Positions 1 through 13,914 are shown, counted from the first letter of the stretch. The stretch: DNA of 64,000 nt from Dysgonomonas sp. PF1-14 (GCF_029892965.1 NZ_JARXWN010000016.1:1-64000); one strand, 5' to 3'. Notes: generated by a model from the sequence alone, not told the origin. Program-made: numbers and translations.

Positions 1-2
1 TT

Positions 3-75
3 CTGATAAGTTAAAGGGTTAAACTTTTTGTTTATTAAGCAATACAAACTTAATTGTTTGCCCTTTAACTGTCAG
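3..75. repeat. Imperfect inverted repeat at window start
   Basis: GTTAAAGGG (10-18) is mirrored exactly by CCCTTTAAC (61-69). The pairing extends imperfectly outward through CTGATA and TGTCAG. An AT-rich spacer of 42 bases lies between the arms and contains a short CAAAC/GTTTG pair. It could be a long hairpin or a small non-autonomous element. No gene is visible here and nothing outside the window can be judged. Confidence 0.3.
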
Positions 76-106
76 ATCAGATCGAAACTATTTCAATTAA
101 ATACCA

Positions 107-133
107 AAAGAGACTGTCTGAGACAGTCTCTTT
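107..133. terminator. Hairpin terminator after the GH97 gene
   Basis: Thirteen-base perfect arms (AAAGAGACTGTCT and its complement) are separated by a single base, so the real loop is 3-5 bases. A-rich sequence on one side and T-rich sequence on the other make it usable in both directions. It lies just after the stop codon of the minus-strand GH97 gene and probably ends that operon. Confidence 0.8.
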
Positions 134-160
134 CACTTTAATAATTGTACGCAGTCTTGC

Positions 161-4125
<3,965 letters not shown>

Positions 4126-4155
4126 AACAATTTATTTATTACATTTCGTTTTGAA

Positions 4156-4204
4156 AATAACACAGCCTTATCCGGAGAACAGAGCAACAAAAGGCTGTGT
4201 TATT
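4156..4204 (-). terminator. Intercistronic stem-loop between SusD and GH27-like genes
   Basis: Perfect 14-base arms AATAACACAGCCTT and AAGGCTGTGTTATT enclose a 21-base loop. It lies directly after the SusD stop codon and before the next start codon, so it probably lowers read-through into the enzyme genes or stabilises the susCD message. Confidence 0.6.
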
Positions 4205-4241
4205 CTCATTAAACCTAAAACTTTAAGTAACTTACGATATA

Positions 4242-5798
4242 CTAATACCCCGGATTTTGTTTCAGATTAGGGTTTGCATCCAGCTGATCTTTCGGAACCG
4301 GATACAAGCGTCTGAATTCTTCACTCTTGTATGGTCTGAAGATCGTAGGGTCATTGTACTTACCGAAACGGATCATATCCGATCGGCGCCAGCTTTCCAT
4401 AAACAATTCCCGTCCACGCTCTTCGAGCAGATCTTTCTCTGCCAAGGTTGTAAATGGAGCTACTCCTGCACGCGCTCTGAACAGATTGACAAGTGTCAGA
4501 GCTTCGGTGCTAGCCGGATTCATCCGCCACAGTATTTCAGCTTTCATCAGCATGATATCCGAATAACGGAAAGGGAAGAAATCACTGTTGAGGAATCCGT
4601 TACTGCCCATTTCTATCTCCCATTTTTTGACACGCACACCCGATTGACGGATAGTGTTATACAGGGATACAAATTCAGGCGTAAAGTTTACCTGCGGACC
4701 ATCAGGATCGAGGTCTTTTTCGTAACCGCTATCAGTTATCGGTTCGCCCGTAGAACTATATTGTGGCCCCCAAAGGAAGTTATCACTCTTGCGGATATCA
4801 TCGTCTTCGTACAGATAGAAGAATTCTGTTTGTACCGATAATCCATTCCAAGGACCGTTTGTCATATTGAATGTCTGCTGACTGGAGTAATGCAGCGAAA
4901 CAAGCGGCAGAATCCAACCCCATTCGGTATAGATATCATCAAACGGTATGGCAAAGATGGCTTCGGACGAACCTTCATTCTTAGATATGAAGTTCTCCCT
5001 GTATGTATTGGTCAATGAGAATTTTCCCGAATTGATAATTTCATTGCAGGCATCCAACGCTTTTTGCCATTGCGCTGTTCCTGTATATACTTCTGCATTC
5101 AGATACAGTTTTGCCAGTATCGCTTTTGCCGTCCAGTAATCGGCACGTGCATAAGTAAGGTTCGATTTGTCTTTTGTCAGATTCGCGACATTGTCGTTTA
5201 TCTCTTTTTCTATAAAGTCATAAACTTCCTTGCGCGTATTTGTAGAAGGCAGGTATCCACTAGGTACATCAAACTTTTCGACGATAGGCACATTACCCCA
5301 CATGTCTATAAGCCACAGATACCAAAGTGCCCTGATTGTTTTCACTTCCGATATGTAAGCTGCGTATTTTGCTGGGTCTATTTGTTCCAACTGATATATA
5401 AGGCGGTTGCACGTATTCACCTGTGCGAAGAAAGCCTCCCATGTTCCGCGATAGAAACGGTTGTTAGCAATCCATTTGTGATCCGTCATTTGCTGGTCTT
5501 GTCCGTCACCCGCCCAGTCGCCACCGGTTCTGCCTGGTACAGCTACCTCATCGGTGGTACAATAGATTGTCCACATGTGATCATTTTTCTGGAAAGTTCG
5601 CAGTCCACTGTATGCAGCGCCTAGAGCAGAAGATATTTCTTCTTCGGTTTGCAGGAAGTTATCGTTGTCTAACTGGCTGTACAGAGTTTCATCCAAGTCT
5701 GTACATGAGTAGTTGAGAGAGAGGCAAATCAGTCCGGCTGCCGCAAGCGACTTTCTCATGTATGAGCCGATTGTTTTTAATATATATGCTTTTTTCAT
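4242..5798 (-). CDS. SusD/RagB-family surface glycan-binding lipoprotein
   Basis: Outer-membrane lipoprotein that caps a SusC channel and binds the glycan. The signal peptide ends at a lipobox with Cys32 (LNYSC); starting at Met14 would give a more usual 19-residue leader. The remaining sequence has the SusD signature: CTDLDE after the lipid Cys, a TPR-like helical N-half (YYR/FLRALWYLWLIDMWGN near 150), and the C-terminal RxRELFMESWRRSDMIRFG motif followed by PVPKDQLDANPNLKQNPGY. It follows its SusC partner by 12 bases and is co-transcribed with it. Ligand is not deducible; the neighbouring GH97 and GH27-like enzymes point to an alpha-linked glycan. Confidence 0.95.
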   Translation of the reverse strand: MKKAYILKTIGSYMRKSLAAAGLICLSLNYSCTDLDETLYSQLDNDNFLQTEEEISSALGAAYSGLRTFQKNDHMWTIYCTTDEVAVPGRTGGDWAGDGQDQQMTDHKWIANNRFYRGTWEAFFAQVNTCNRLIYQLEQIDPAKYAAYISEVKTIRALWYLWLIDMWGNVPIVEKFDVPSGYLPSTNTRKEVYDFIEKEINDNVANLTKDKSNLTYARADYWTAKAILAKLYLNAEVYTGTAQWQKALDACNEIINSGKFSLTNTYRENFISKNEGSSEAIFAIPFDDIYTEWGWILPLVSLHYSSQQTFNMTNGPWNGLSVQTEFFYLYEDDDIRKSDNFLWGPQYSSTGEPITDSGYEKDLDPDGPQVNFTPEFVSLYNTIRQSGVRVKKWEIEMGSNGFLNSDFFPFRYSDIMLMKAEILWRMNPASTEALTLVNLFRARAGVAPFTTLAEKDLLEERGRELFMESWRRSDMIRFGKYNDPTIFRPYKSEEFRRLYPVPKDQLDANPNLKQNPGY

Positions 5799-5810
5799 GA
5801 TTGTCTGTTT

Positions 5811-8741
5811 TTAGAAAGTAAGATTAACGCCTAAAGTGAATGTACGGGTAGTTACCCAGCTGTTCAGAGGTTCTATACCCGGAGCCAGTACATTATTGTC
5901 GTACGAATAGCGAGGCTCAGGATCGACACCCGAATAGCCTGTGATATAGAACAGATTTTGCCCTGTAACATATACTCTTGCTGCTTCGATTACCGAATTC
6001 TGAGGCAGCTTGAAGTTGTAGCCCAACGTAATATTATCTAATTTGACAAAAGAAGCATTTTCTACATAGTGACTGTTGTAGGCTACAGGCCCTTTGTATT
6101 CCGGTTGGAAATGCTTTGTCTTTATCAGATTATATGTACTGATGCGGGACACCTGTTCGAACATCGTGCGGTGCAGATTCACCAGATCGTGACCATATAC
6201 GCCTCTGAAGAAGAAGCTGAAATCAAAGTTCCGATAGGTAAATGTATTACCGAAACCGAATTCACCCTTAGGCATACCACGCCCGATGATGTCTACATCT
6301 TTTTCGTTGATTTCTCCATTACCATCAAGGTCTTTAAGTATGTAGTTTCCATCTGCATCTACTCCTTCATATATCCATCCTATCATTTGGCCGAGAGGTT
6401 TTCCTTCCTGTACTCTGACTACATTTCCTGTCAGCGGCGCAGGCAATCCTCCTACTTCTCTTACACCATATTGCAGATCACCCATCGACAGGGAAATTAT
6501 TTTTGAGCTGTTTGTCGAATAAGTCAGACGGGTAGTCCATGAGAAGTCTTTTGTCTTGATGGCTTCAAAGTTCAATCCTACTTCAAATCCCCTATTTCTC
6601 AGTTTACCGGCATTCAGCACCGATGTAGGATACAAATTCGGCGGAACTGGCACATTAAGTGTAATGAGTGCATCAGATGTTTTCCTGTTGTAATAATCGA
6701 GTGTACCGGTCAATCGTGAATTGAACATACTGAAGTCGATACCGAAGTCTATTTCCGTTTTTGTCTCCCACTTCAGATCGGGATTCGGATTACTCTGCGG
6801 AGAATATACCGGAGTAAACTTATCATTGTACAGATAATAATCTAAAGAAGAGCCGGGACCATAAATCTGTTTCGACAGATAGCTCTGTGCAGGCAATGCG
6901 CCTGTAACGCCATAACTACCTCTTAGTTTCAACTGATCTACATGCGGAATATCTACGATCTTTGATATGTCTACCCCTGCACTGACTCCTGTAAAGTTAC
7001 CCCATTTGTTACCATCACCGAAGCGTGAAGATCCCTCGCGTCTGAGTGATGCCATCAGGAAATAAGTATCATCATAGCTCAGGTTTACACGACCGAAGAA
7101 TGCGATCAGTTTACTCGATTCTTTATAGCTCTCAGCCTTTGCTTTTCCGTCGGCAAGGTCTCTGGCTGCTGCGAGGTTGTTGTAAGAAAATCCATCGGTG
7201 AGGAAATTACCTGCCTGCAAGTAATAATGCTCAGATGTGAATTTCTGATATGAATATCCGGCTAAAGCGTTCAGATTTAATTTGTCGAACGATCTCAAAT
7301 AGTTTCCTGTAAACTCAAACAAGTCGCTCTTGTTGTTGTATGTACTGCGTGAAGCCAGTCCCTGACGGTCTATACCACTGCCGTAAAGGCTGTATTTACT
7401 GATATATTGACCGTTCATAATATCCTCGTTATTCTGGGCAAAACGCATTGTTGCCGATAGTCCGTCTATTATTTTCAGATCGGCCTGTGCATTGTATGTC
7501 ACGCGGGTAGTCTTCTGGTCATTTATATTCTGATTGATAATAGCCATCGGGTTATACAATTCGTGCGCACGATTCTGAAAATAGCCTCCATATTGGTCGT
7601 ACTCCTCGCCCGTACCATATACTGGTGCTGTAGGCGGCATAATGATAGCCGACCGGAATACATCATCGAATCCCATCTTGGCTTTCTTATTTGCCAATGC
7701 CAAATTAAGGCTAAGTGTCAGCCTGTCGTTCAATATTTTCTGAGAGAGATTTAAGCGTCCGCTCAACTGGTCGTAGCCTGTATTGTGGACGATACCCTGC
7801 ACATCGCGGTAGTTGAGTGACGCCATGTACGAGAATTTCTTTGTTCCACCCGATAAGGATATGTTATGTACGTGCGAAAGGGCTGTACGTGTGATTTCAT
7901 CCATCCAGTCGGTATCACCGCCATAATCGGTACCGCCATATTCGAGATATTCGCTGCGGCTCATTATTGGCAATGATCTGTCCATATTCTCCATAGCCAC
8001 ATAGCCATTATAGCTCACGCTTGCCTGATCTTTCGCTCCTGTTTTAGTGGTGATAATGATAACCCCGCTTGAACCGCGTGTACCATAGATAGCTGCCGCA
8101 CCCCCGTCTTTCAGTATATCCATACTGGCAATGTCGTTCGGGTCTACACTGCTAAGGTCGGCACCGATAACCCCGTCTATAATGATCAACGGTTGGGTAT
8201 TGGCTCCGATAGTAGATAAACCGCGCAGACGGATGTTATAAGATCCGTTCGGATTTCCCTGTGGAGATACAATACTCAATCCGGCAACCTTACCTTGCAG
8301 AAGCTGGGCAGGGTTATTGATATTTCCCTTGTTGAAATCCTCCGGCTTAATGTTGGTAATGGCGCTGGTGATCTTGTTCTTTTCCATACTACCGTAACCG
8401 ATTACTACAATTTCTTTAAGCATTTGGTTGTCTTCCTCAAGTGTGATGTTAATTGAAGTTTTGTCTCCAACTACAACTTCCTGCGGAATAAACCCAATGA
8501 AAGAAAATACGAGTGTAGAATTAGATCCGCCCGTAAGGGAATAATTCCCTTCGGCGTCGGTAGCTGTACCTGTTGTCGTACCTTTTACTACGACACTAAC
8601 GCCGGTCAGAGGTTCGTTGTTTACATCCTTTACCGTACCGCTTATGCTCTTTGCCTGAGCATAGGACATCTGGCTGATTCCTATCATCAATAAGATGAAG
8701 AGAAAAGCCCGAAAATGTTGTTTGTAATTTTTCAGATTCAT
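5811..8741 (-). CDS. SusC/RagA-family TonB-dependent importer
   Basis: Outer-membrane TonB-dependent transporter importing oligosaccharides with the SusD protein encoded just downstream. Residues 1-29 form a signal peptide ending SYAQA. A carboxypeptidase-regulatory-like domain follows (about 33-105, SISGTVKDVNNEPLTG), then the SusC-specific plug start EIVVIGYGSMEKNK (near 110), plug motifs RLRGLSTIGANTQPLIIIDG and AAAIYGTRGSSGVIIITTK, and a long beta barrel ending in the aromatic TLGVNLTF. The 976-residue length is normal. A TAnnTTTG box lies 102 bases upstream, and a SusR-like regulator gene lies beyond it in the same direction. Confidence 0.96.
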   Translation of the reverse strand: MNLKNYKQHFRAFLFILLMIGISQMSYAQAKSISGTVKDVNNEPLTGVSVVVKGTTTGTATDAEGNYSLTGGSNSTLVFSFIGFIPQEVVVGDKTSINITLEEDNQMLKEIVVIGYGSMEKNKITSAITNIKPEDFNKGNINNPAQLLQGKVAGLSIVSPQGNPNGSYNIRLRGLSTIGANTQPLIIIDGVIGADLSSVDPNDIASMDILKDGGAAAIYGTRGSSGVIIITTKTGAKDQASVSYNGYVAMENMDRSLPIMSRSEYLEYGGTDYGGDTDWMDEITRTALSHVHNISLSGGTKKFSYMASLNYRDVQGIVHNTGYDQLSGRLNLSQKILNDRLTLSLNLALANKKAKMGFDDVFRSAIIMPPTAPVYGTGEEYDQYGGYFQNRAHELYNPMAIINQNINDQKTTRVTYNAQADLKIIDGLSATMRFAQNNEDIMNGQYISKYSLYGSGIDRQGLASRSTYNNKSDLFEFTGNYLRSFDKLNLNALAGYSYQKFTSEHYYLQAGNFLTDGFSYNNLAAARDLADGKAKAESYKESSKLIAFFGRVNLSYDDTYFLMASLRREGSSRFGDGNKWGNFTGVSAGVDISKIVDIPHVDQLKLRGSYGVTGALPAQSYLSKQIYGPGSSLDYYLYNDKFTPVYSPQSNPNPDLKWETKTEIDFGIDFSMFNSRLTGTLDYYNRKTSDALITLNVPVPPNLYPTSVLNAGKLRNRGFEVGLNFEAIKTKDFSWTTRLTYSTNSSKIISLSMGDLQYGVREVGGLPAPLTGNVVRVQEGKPLGQMIGWIYEGVDADGNYILKDLDGNGEINEKDVDIIGRGMPKGEFGFGNTFTYRNFDFSFFFRGVYGHDLVNLHRTMFEQVSRISTYNLIKTKHFQPEYKGPVAYNSHYVENASFVKLDNITLGYNFKLPQNSVIEAARVYVTGQNLFYITGYSGVDPEPRYSYDNNVLAPGIEPLNSWVTTRTFTLGVNLTF

Positions 8742-8842
8742 AATAACATAGATTTTAGGTTTAATCTTTCTTTTTAGTTTAACTATATATTAATCCCAGT
8801 TCTTTCGTATGATAATAAATGTGTGTGTTCCGGAGCGTATTA

Positions 8843-8850
8843 CAAATGTA
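8843..8850 (-). promoter_or_regulatory. Bacteroidetes -7 box for susCD operon A
   Basis: Minus-strand TACATTTG matches the TAnnTTTG consensus of Bacteroidetes housekeeping promoters. No good TTTG -33 element is visible at the normal spacing, as expected for an activator-dependent promoter. The implied leader before the SusC start is about 95 bases. Confidence 0.5.
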
Positions 8851-8959
8851 TAGAGGAACTGATCTGCATTTTTTTTGAATGAAGAAGATAGTAAACAGCA
8901 AAAAGATTTAAATATTTAACATTCAATCATTTAAACAAACCGTAAAACCATGAAAAAGT

Positions 8960-8989
8960 AAATGGATACTAAAGCATTAGTATCCATTT
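8960..8989 (-). terminator. Terminator after SusR-like gene
   Basis: Perfect 12-base arms AAATGGATACTA and TAGTATCCATTT flank a 6-base loop, with T-rich sequence after the stem on both strands. It separates the regulator gene from the susCD promoter. Confidence 0.75.
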
Positions 8990-9041
8990 TTATATCTTTT
9001 CAGAGAGGGAAAATTGTTAAAATCGAGATTTGAGAAAATAA

Positions 9042-10676
9042 TCAGAATGAACTTATCTTCATTACTTCATTTTCGAACTCATCGCGGGCAACTATAGATT
9101 TGTTCCTGTATTTTGAGCGGTAATTATAAATAGTAGTGATCGAATAGCGCAAAAATTCGGCTATCTTCTGACTATCGGTAATACCCAGCCTGATAAGGGC
9201 AAATATGCGCAGTTCGGTAGTCAGTTTTTCGTCCTGCTTTGGTATTACTTTCTCTTCATCTACCAGGAGGGCATTGAACTGGCTGACGAAGTTAGGGAAG
9301 ATATTGAGAAATCCACTATCGAAGTTATTATAGAAATCTTTCAGTTCATCATCAATAAACTGATTCGACTTCAACAATTTATACAATTCGTCGAGATTGC
9401 CTTCTTTCGCTTTCTTGTTCAGGGTACGATGGTGTTTCTCCATCTTCTCTATATACATGGAACAAAGATTCAGGAATCGTCCGATATACTCTTCTTTTAT
9501 ATGATTGGCTTCAGCTAATGCGGTATTATTACCTTTTAGTTTCTCATTGGCTATCAGGGTTTGCTTTCGGGCTTCGGCCAGTTTTCTGAATTGGCTGATG
9601 ATATAAATAATGGTAATAATGAGCAATACGGATAAAACACTGACTACTATCAACAGCATATGAAGCCTTTTCTCCTGTTGCTCTCTTTCCAGTTGATAGG
9701 CATTTTCGATAAGAGGGTACAATTTAGATATTTGGATACTCCTTAGCCGTGCATTGTAGAAATTGGCATCGCTCATACTCTTTTTTATGTAGCTGTTTGC
9801 CCTTTCCAGTTCGCCACCTTCCTTAAAGAGTACATTAGCCAGACTTCTCAACGATGTATTTTCCTTTACAGCAGCTTTTATATCGGCAATGGCAGATATG
9901 GCCAGATACTCTTTGTGCTTTTCCATATCGTCGAAATACCAGTAAAGAATACCTGTTATAGAAGTGATCATAGCATAATTGCGCGTATCGGATTCTATTT
10001 TCGGCAGGTATGCGAGTAATAATTTCTTTGCTTTGTCGTATTCCTCCTGCTCCATATATCTCCACGCATATTCCATCGTGTATTCGAAACTATCAGGTTT
10101 TACATAGAATAATACCGAATCCTGATATGCTCTCCCCAACTGCTTGTATTTGGCAGCATAGCTATATTCGGCATATTCTCCCCACTCGTTGTAGGCATGG
10201 TAATAATTTGTATAATACACAATGAGCTGTTCTTCATTCAGTGTCGATTTTTCTATCGATCCGAGCAGTCCCACAGATTCAGGATACATACCTGATATAG
10301 TCAAGGTAGTAGCTATTTGCAGTTTGCTTTCGTTTATCCAGAATATATTCTTTTCCTTTTCGGCTAACGACAGGCACAATATCGAATACTGGTATGCCGA
10401 ATCACAAATGAAAGCTTCATATTCAGTAAATATTTCTTTATATAAGTGGAATTTATCTTCGGGCTTAATGGCATTAGGTAATGCGAGTTTCAGATTCTCT
10501 AACTTTTTCTCTTTCGCCAATGTGTACTGGCTTTCATTCTTTATCACGTTATCGAGAACGTTCAGCAATGAATCGAGCCTGCTGTTTGCCGATACTACCG
10601 GCATACTTACCAACAGACCTACAAAAAGGATGATTACAAGTTTTATAGTTGACAAGAAGGATTCTTTCATGGACAT
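9042..10676 (-). CDS. SusR-like membrane regulator (TPR, TM, HTH)
   Basis: Likely inner-membrane transcriptional activator of the neighbouring susCD operon, resembling B. thetaiotaomicron SusR in size and layout (544 residues, DUF6377-type). A signal/membrane segment (about 12-30) is followed by a periplasmic helical TPR-like region (40-330), a transmembrane helix LLIVVSVLSVLLIITIIYII (about 343-363), a coiled coil (365-400) and a C-terminal LuxR-like HTH. The HTH core reads LRIFALIRLGITDSQKIAEF then LRYSITTIYNYRSKYRNK. SusR responds to maltose in the periplasm; the inducer here is unknown. A close paralogue, with the same C-terminal motif, stands beside the GH97 locus at 30595-37190. Confidence 0.85.
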   Translation of the reverse strand: MSMKESFLSTIKLVIILFVGLLVSMPVVSANSRLDSLLNVLDNVIKNESQYTLAKEKKLENLKLALPNAIKPEDKFHLYKEIFTEYEAFICDSAYQYSILCLSLAEKEKNIFWINESKLQIATTLTISGMYPESVGLLGSIEKSTLNEEQLIVYYTNYYHAYNEWGEYAEYSYAAKYKQLGRAYQDSVLFYVKPDSFEYTMEYAWRYMEQEEYDKAKKLLLAYLPKIESDTRNYAMITSITGILYWYFDDMEKHKEYLAISAIADIKAAVKENTSLRSLANVLFKEGGELERANSYIKKSMSDANFYNARLRSIQISKLYPLIENAYQLEREQQEKRLHMLLIVVSVLSVLLIITIIYIISQFRKLAEARKQTLIANEKLKGNNTALAEANHIKEEYIGRFLNLCSMYIEKMEKHHRTLNKKAKEGNLDELYKLLKSNQFIDDELKDFYNNFDSGFLNIFPNFVSQFNALLVDEEKVIPKQDEKLTTELRIFALIRLGITDSQKIAEFLRYSITTIYNYRSKYRNKSIVARDEFENEVMKISSF

Positions 10677-10830
10677 TAGATTATTTACAATACAGGAAAT
10701 AAAGATATTAAAATTCGTCCATTAATTTTGTTAAAAATAATTTTGAACCAATACAATCTACTAGCCTCTTGTCCAATTAAGGAAATAAGGGTATAATAAG
10801 AATTATCTAAGTATAGAAAGATACAATTCA

Positions 10831-10869
10831 AAAAGAGATGTATCATATTGCAGATGACACACCTTTTTT
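10831..10869 (-). terminator. Terminator after GH2-like lipoprotein gene
   Basis: On the minus strand a run of A residues and GGTGTGTCAT pairs with ATGATACATCTC (two G-U pairs, one mismatch) around a 7-base loop, followed by a run of five T residues. This is a standard factor-independent terminator for the gene ending at 10884. Confidence 0.65.
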
Positions 10870-10883
10870 ATAATGGCTATTCT

Positions 10884-13715
10884 TTATTTATAGGTCGTAA
10901 TATTCTTCACCCCTACAATATTCTTTTCGGCAACAGATGTACTAAACAGCTTACGTATATCATCCTCTGTAAAGCGGTTCTCAGGGAAAAAACCGGTTGA
11001 CGACATATAATTCAGTATCGCATGCCTGAACTGACGACCTTCCGGCTTGTCACTTACCGCTTTCAGATCACACATACAAACCAGCAATTTGCCCTCCCCT
11101 ACCTGCATTTCGAAAAGTAATCCCAACTTATGATTACGTTCTATGTTATCTATTACTTGTACCAACGGCTTATAGTCGTGCGGCATTATATTCAGTATAA
11201 ACGGCCTTGAGTTTTTTGAGATACTCCACCATTGCCAGTTGCTGTGCATATCGGACGGAAACTCTTTGAACAACGAATGAGTCGGATTGGTCAATATGGA
11301 CAATGTACCCGGAGATACATCGCGTTTCAGATATTCAGATATATTCTTGAACATGGCATAATTCCAATAGTCGGGAGTAAATAAACCACCAACGGAGAGT
11401 TTGCCTATTTCGTTATGATCAGGTGTGTATAGCACCTTCTTGCCATCTTTCAATAAATTGAGTGCCTGTTTTAAAGACGATGTTTCCTCCACATCAACAT
11501 ATTCTGTTTGTACTTTCTCTGGATATACCCAGACATCATATTTGTTGATATGCGAACCTAGTTTCAATACAAGTTGCAGTTGTGTAGCCTTTTCCAGACT
11601 TTGAAGTGATGCGTCTATATTCCCAAGTTCCATTAATTCACCTTGTGGTATGTTCACATCCAGCTCTCCATTCGCTAAGATCACTTTATCGTCTGTTTTA
11701 CTTAGGCTCCATTCCAGTTTTGCACCGGACACTGCTTCTTTCGAGTAGTTACTCACTTTTACGGATGCTGCAAATTGCTCATTATTGTTCCAGCAATATT
11801 TCGACATAATAGCCATTGGAACTACTTCTCCACAGAAGCTGCTGAATTCTTCGGCGCTTACACCATATTTGCTATCCATAAAGGCATCTAAAAGCCCTAC
11901 ATAAGCACTGCCCTGTCCCGGATAATCCTGCAAATCGAGCAGTTGAAATCCACCGAATCCCTGTGTACGGAAGCACATCTCTATATCTGCTTTGTAGCAT
12001 AGAGCTGCAAAACGTGCAGTTGCTTTATGGAAATCCTCTGCCTGACCGGAGAGTCCGTTTTCCTGCAATCGGCGTTGGAATATCTCCATATTGTAAGGAT
12101 ACAACACTCCTTTATATTTCTTTATCTCATTATAATCAGGATATACCTGAAACTGCCCATTCTCGTGACTAATAATAGGCACAGTACAGTCGGCAACCGC
12201 TTTGGCAAAAGTAAGTTCGGTAGACGGATAAACACCATTCATATAACCGCCGTCCTTCGCATCGGCAAATGAGAACGTGGCACGTGCGTGCTGCGAATAA
12301 TCCTCAGAACCAACCTGTCCGCCTACACGACAGGTAACGAAGAAGTCTTCACCTTGCTGTTGTCCGGCTGTTCCCAGCATATTGTTTGCACCAAAGGCAT
12401 AAAGACGGCGATTGTCAGTCGTTCTGAAATCTGTAACAATACTACGCATCAATTCTATGTCTCCACCCAGTTCGTTTCCCAGAGCCATCATTACAAATGA
12501 GGGATTATTGCCATATGCTGACAATATATGTTCTCCTTCATTAATCAGAAAACTGCTGAGTTCCATATTTTCTTTATCCATCCCTCCCCAGAAAGGAAGT
12601 TCGGCCTGCATATATATTCCCTCTTCGTTTGCTGCATCGAAAGCTGCCTGAGGAGGTGTCCACGAATGGAAACGATAATGATTGAAACCATATTGTTTCG
12701 CGATACGCATCTGCCTTACCCACTCATCTTTTTCCATTGGCGGATAGCCTGTCAACGGGAATACACAGGCATCATGTTTACCCCGTAGAAATATTTTCAG
12801 CGAATTAATCGAAAACTGTGTTCCTTTAGTCGAAAAATCCCTGATTCCGAAATCTGCTGTATAAGTATCTTTCATACTTTCTTGTTCTAACTGAAAGTTT
12901 ACCTTATAGAGCGCCGGATCGAATTCACTCCAAAGTGCTTGTCTCTCCCCTATATTTATATCGAATTTGTATATTTCTTTTCCTGTCTTCAAATCCAGTT
13001 CTATCTCTTGTTCCGGTATAGAGATCTCTTCTTTTGTATTCCATGTATATCCCTTAACTACTATTGTTGCTTTTCCCGACACTGATGATTCTATTTGTGC
13101 CACTACTGGCATTGTAGAAGAAGAAATTTTCGGATAAACCTGCAAATTCTCTATTAGAATACCGTCATTAGCTTCCAGCCCAAATTTGCCGATCACTCCG
13201 TTCCAGTTTGTCTGAGTAGCATCTGTCCATGCATGTGATCCATGTATTCCCTGCGGTACAGAAGCCGGACTATTATCTATCTTTATTTTTATAGTATGCT
13301 TTCCTGCTGAAAGTTTCCCCAGATTATATATCTGAGAAGAGAGAATAAGCGAGCTTGCACCTACACTATCCCCGTCTATCCATACTACAGATGGTTTACT
13401 TCGTTCCATAATCAGACGCCACTTTTTTTGCTCCGACGATGCGGGAATTTCTATCTCGCGTGTATAAGTCATTACACCTACATAAGGATTCAGACGGGTA
13501 AGTTGACCTGTATTCAGCGTATCCTGTGTGCGGGGAGCCAGACGACTCTCGTCCACCGTTCCGGGCAGATTGATTTCACCCAGATCACATTGCCAGCTTC
13601 CGGCAAGGGAGACAAATTCACGCTGATCGAAAACAGGCTTTTCCTGAGGTCGACATGAGAATAAGACAGCACTAAGGATGGCTAATAGTAGAGTTGTAGA
13701 TTTTATAAACTGCAT
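10884..13715 (-). CDS. GH2-like clan GH-A exo-glycosidase lipoprotein
   Basis: A 943-residue lipoprotein (lipobox LFSC, Cys21) with the GH2 plan: sugar-binding jelly roll (about 35-195), immunoglobulin-like domain (200-290), TIM barrel (295-600) and C-terminal beta domains. The barrel shows YRFHSW (347-352), acid/base E415 in LGNELGG and nucleophile E518 in ISHENGQF. The HENGQ nucleophile strand differs from the usual EYxHAMGN or GSETS versions of beta-galactosidases, so it belongs to a divergent GH2-like subgroup. Substrate is unknown. It is transcribed away from the hybrid sensor gene of the galactan locus, about 220 bases apart, and may act on side chains of the same polysaccharide. Confidence 0.8.
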   Translation of the reverse strand: MQFIKSTTLLLAILSAVLFSCRPQEKPVFDQREFVSLAGSWQCDLGEINLPGTVDESRLAPRTQDTLNTGQLTRLNPYVGVMTYTREIEIPASSEQKKWRLIMERSKPSVVWIDGDSVGASSLILSSQIYNLGKLSAGKHTIKIKIDNSPASVPQGIHGSHAWTDATQTNWNGVIGKFGLEANDGILIENLQVYPKISSSTMPVVAQIESSVSGKATIVVKGYTWNTKEEISIPEQEIELDLKTGKEIYKFDINIGERQALWSEFDPALYKVNFQLEQESMKDTYTADFGIRDFSTKGTQFSINSLKIFLRGKHDACVFPLTGYPPMEKDEWVRQMRIAKQYGFNHYRFHSWTPPQAAFDAANEEGIYMQAELPFWGGMDKENMELSSFLINEGEHILSAYGNNPSFVMMALGNELGGDIELMRSIVTDFRTTDNRRLYAFGANNMLGTAGQQQGEDFFVTCRVGGQVGSEDYSQHARATFSFADAKDGGYMNGVYPSTELTFAKAVADCTVPIISHENGQFQVYPDYNEIKKYKGVLYPYNMEIFQRRLQENGLSGQAEDFHKATARFAALCYKADIEMCFRTQGFGGFQLLDLQDYPGQGSAYVGLLDAFMDSKYGVSAEEFSSFCGEVVPMAIMSKYCWNNNEQFAASVKVSNYSKEAVSGAKLEWSLSKTDDKVILANGELDVNIPQGELMELGNIDASLQSLEKATQLQLVLKLGSHINKYDVWVYPEKVQTEYVDVEETSSLKQALNLLKDGKKVLYTPDHNEIGKLSVGGLFTPDYWNYAMFKNISEYLKRDVSPGTLSILTNPTHSLFKEFPSDMHSNWQWWSISKNSRPFILNIMPHDYKPLVQVIDNIERNHKLGLLFEMQVGEGKLLVCMCDLKAVSDKPEGRQFRHAILNYMSSTGFFPENRFTEDDIRKLFSTSVAEKNIVGVKNITTYK

Positions 13716-13906
13716 AATATTGATTTAGAGTGATTTTCTTTCAGCAATCAGATTTGTAAAACATATAATTGGTTATAAAAATAGAAAAATATTCGCAAAG
13801 AACAGCCAAAAACAACCCGTCTGCATCACTAACATAAGAGTAATGCTTATACAAAGATTCCAGTTTCAGGCAATGAAATATTTTTTATATTCTGCTGTAA
13901 AAAACA

Positions 13907-13914
13907 TACATTTG
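13907..13914 (+). promoter_or_regulatory. -7 box for the hybrid two-component gene
   Basis: TACATTTG matches TAnnTTTG and ends 23 bases before the start codon. A T-rich stretch stands where the -33 element should be. Confidence 0.5.

Larger units (their letters stand above)
8742..9041. other. Intergenic region between SusR-like and SusC genes
   Basis: No open frame of note. It holds the promoter box at 8843-8850 and the terminator at 8960-8989; the remainder is AT-rich and is where an operator for the adjacent regulator would be expected. Confidence 0.6.
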
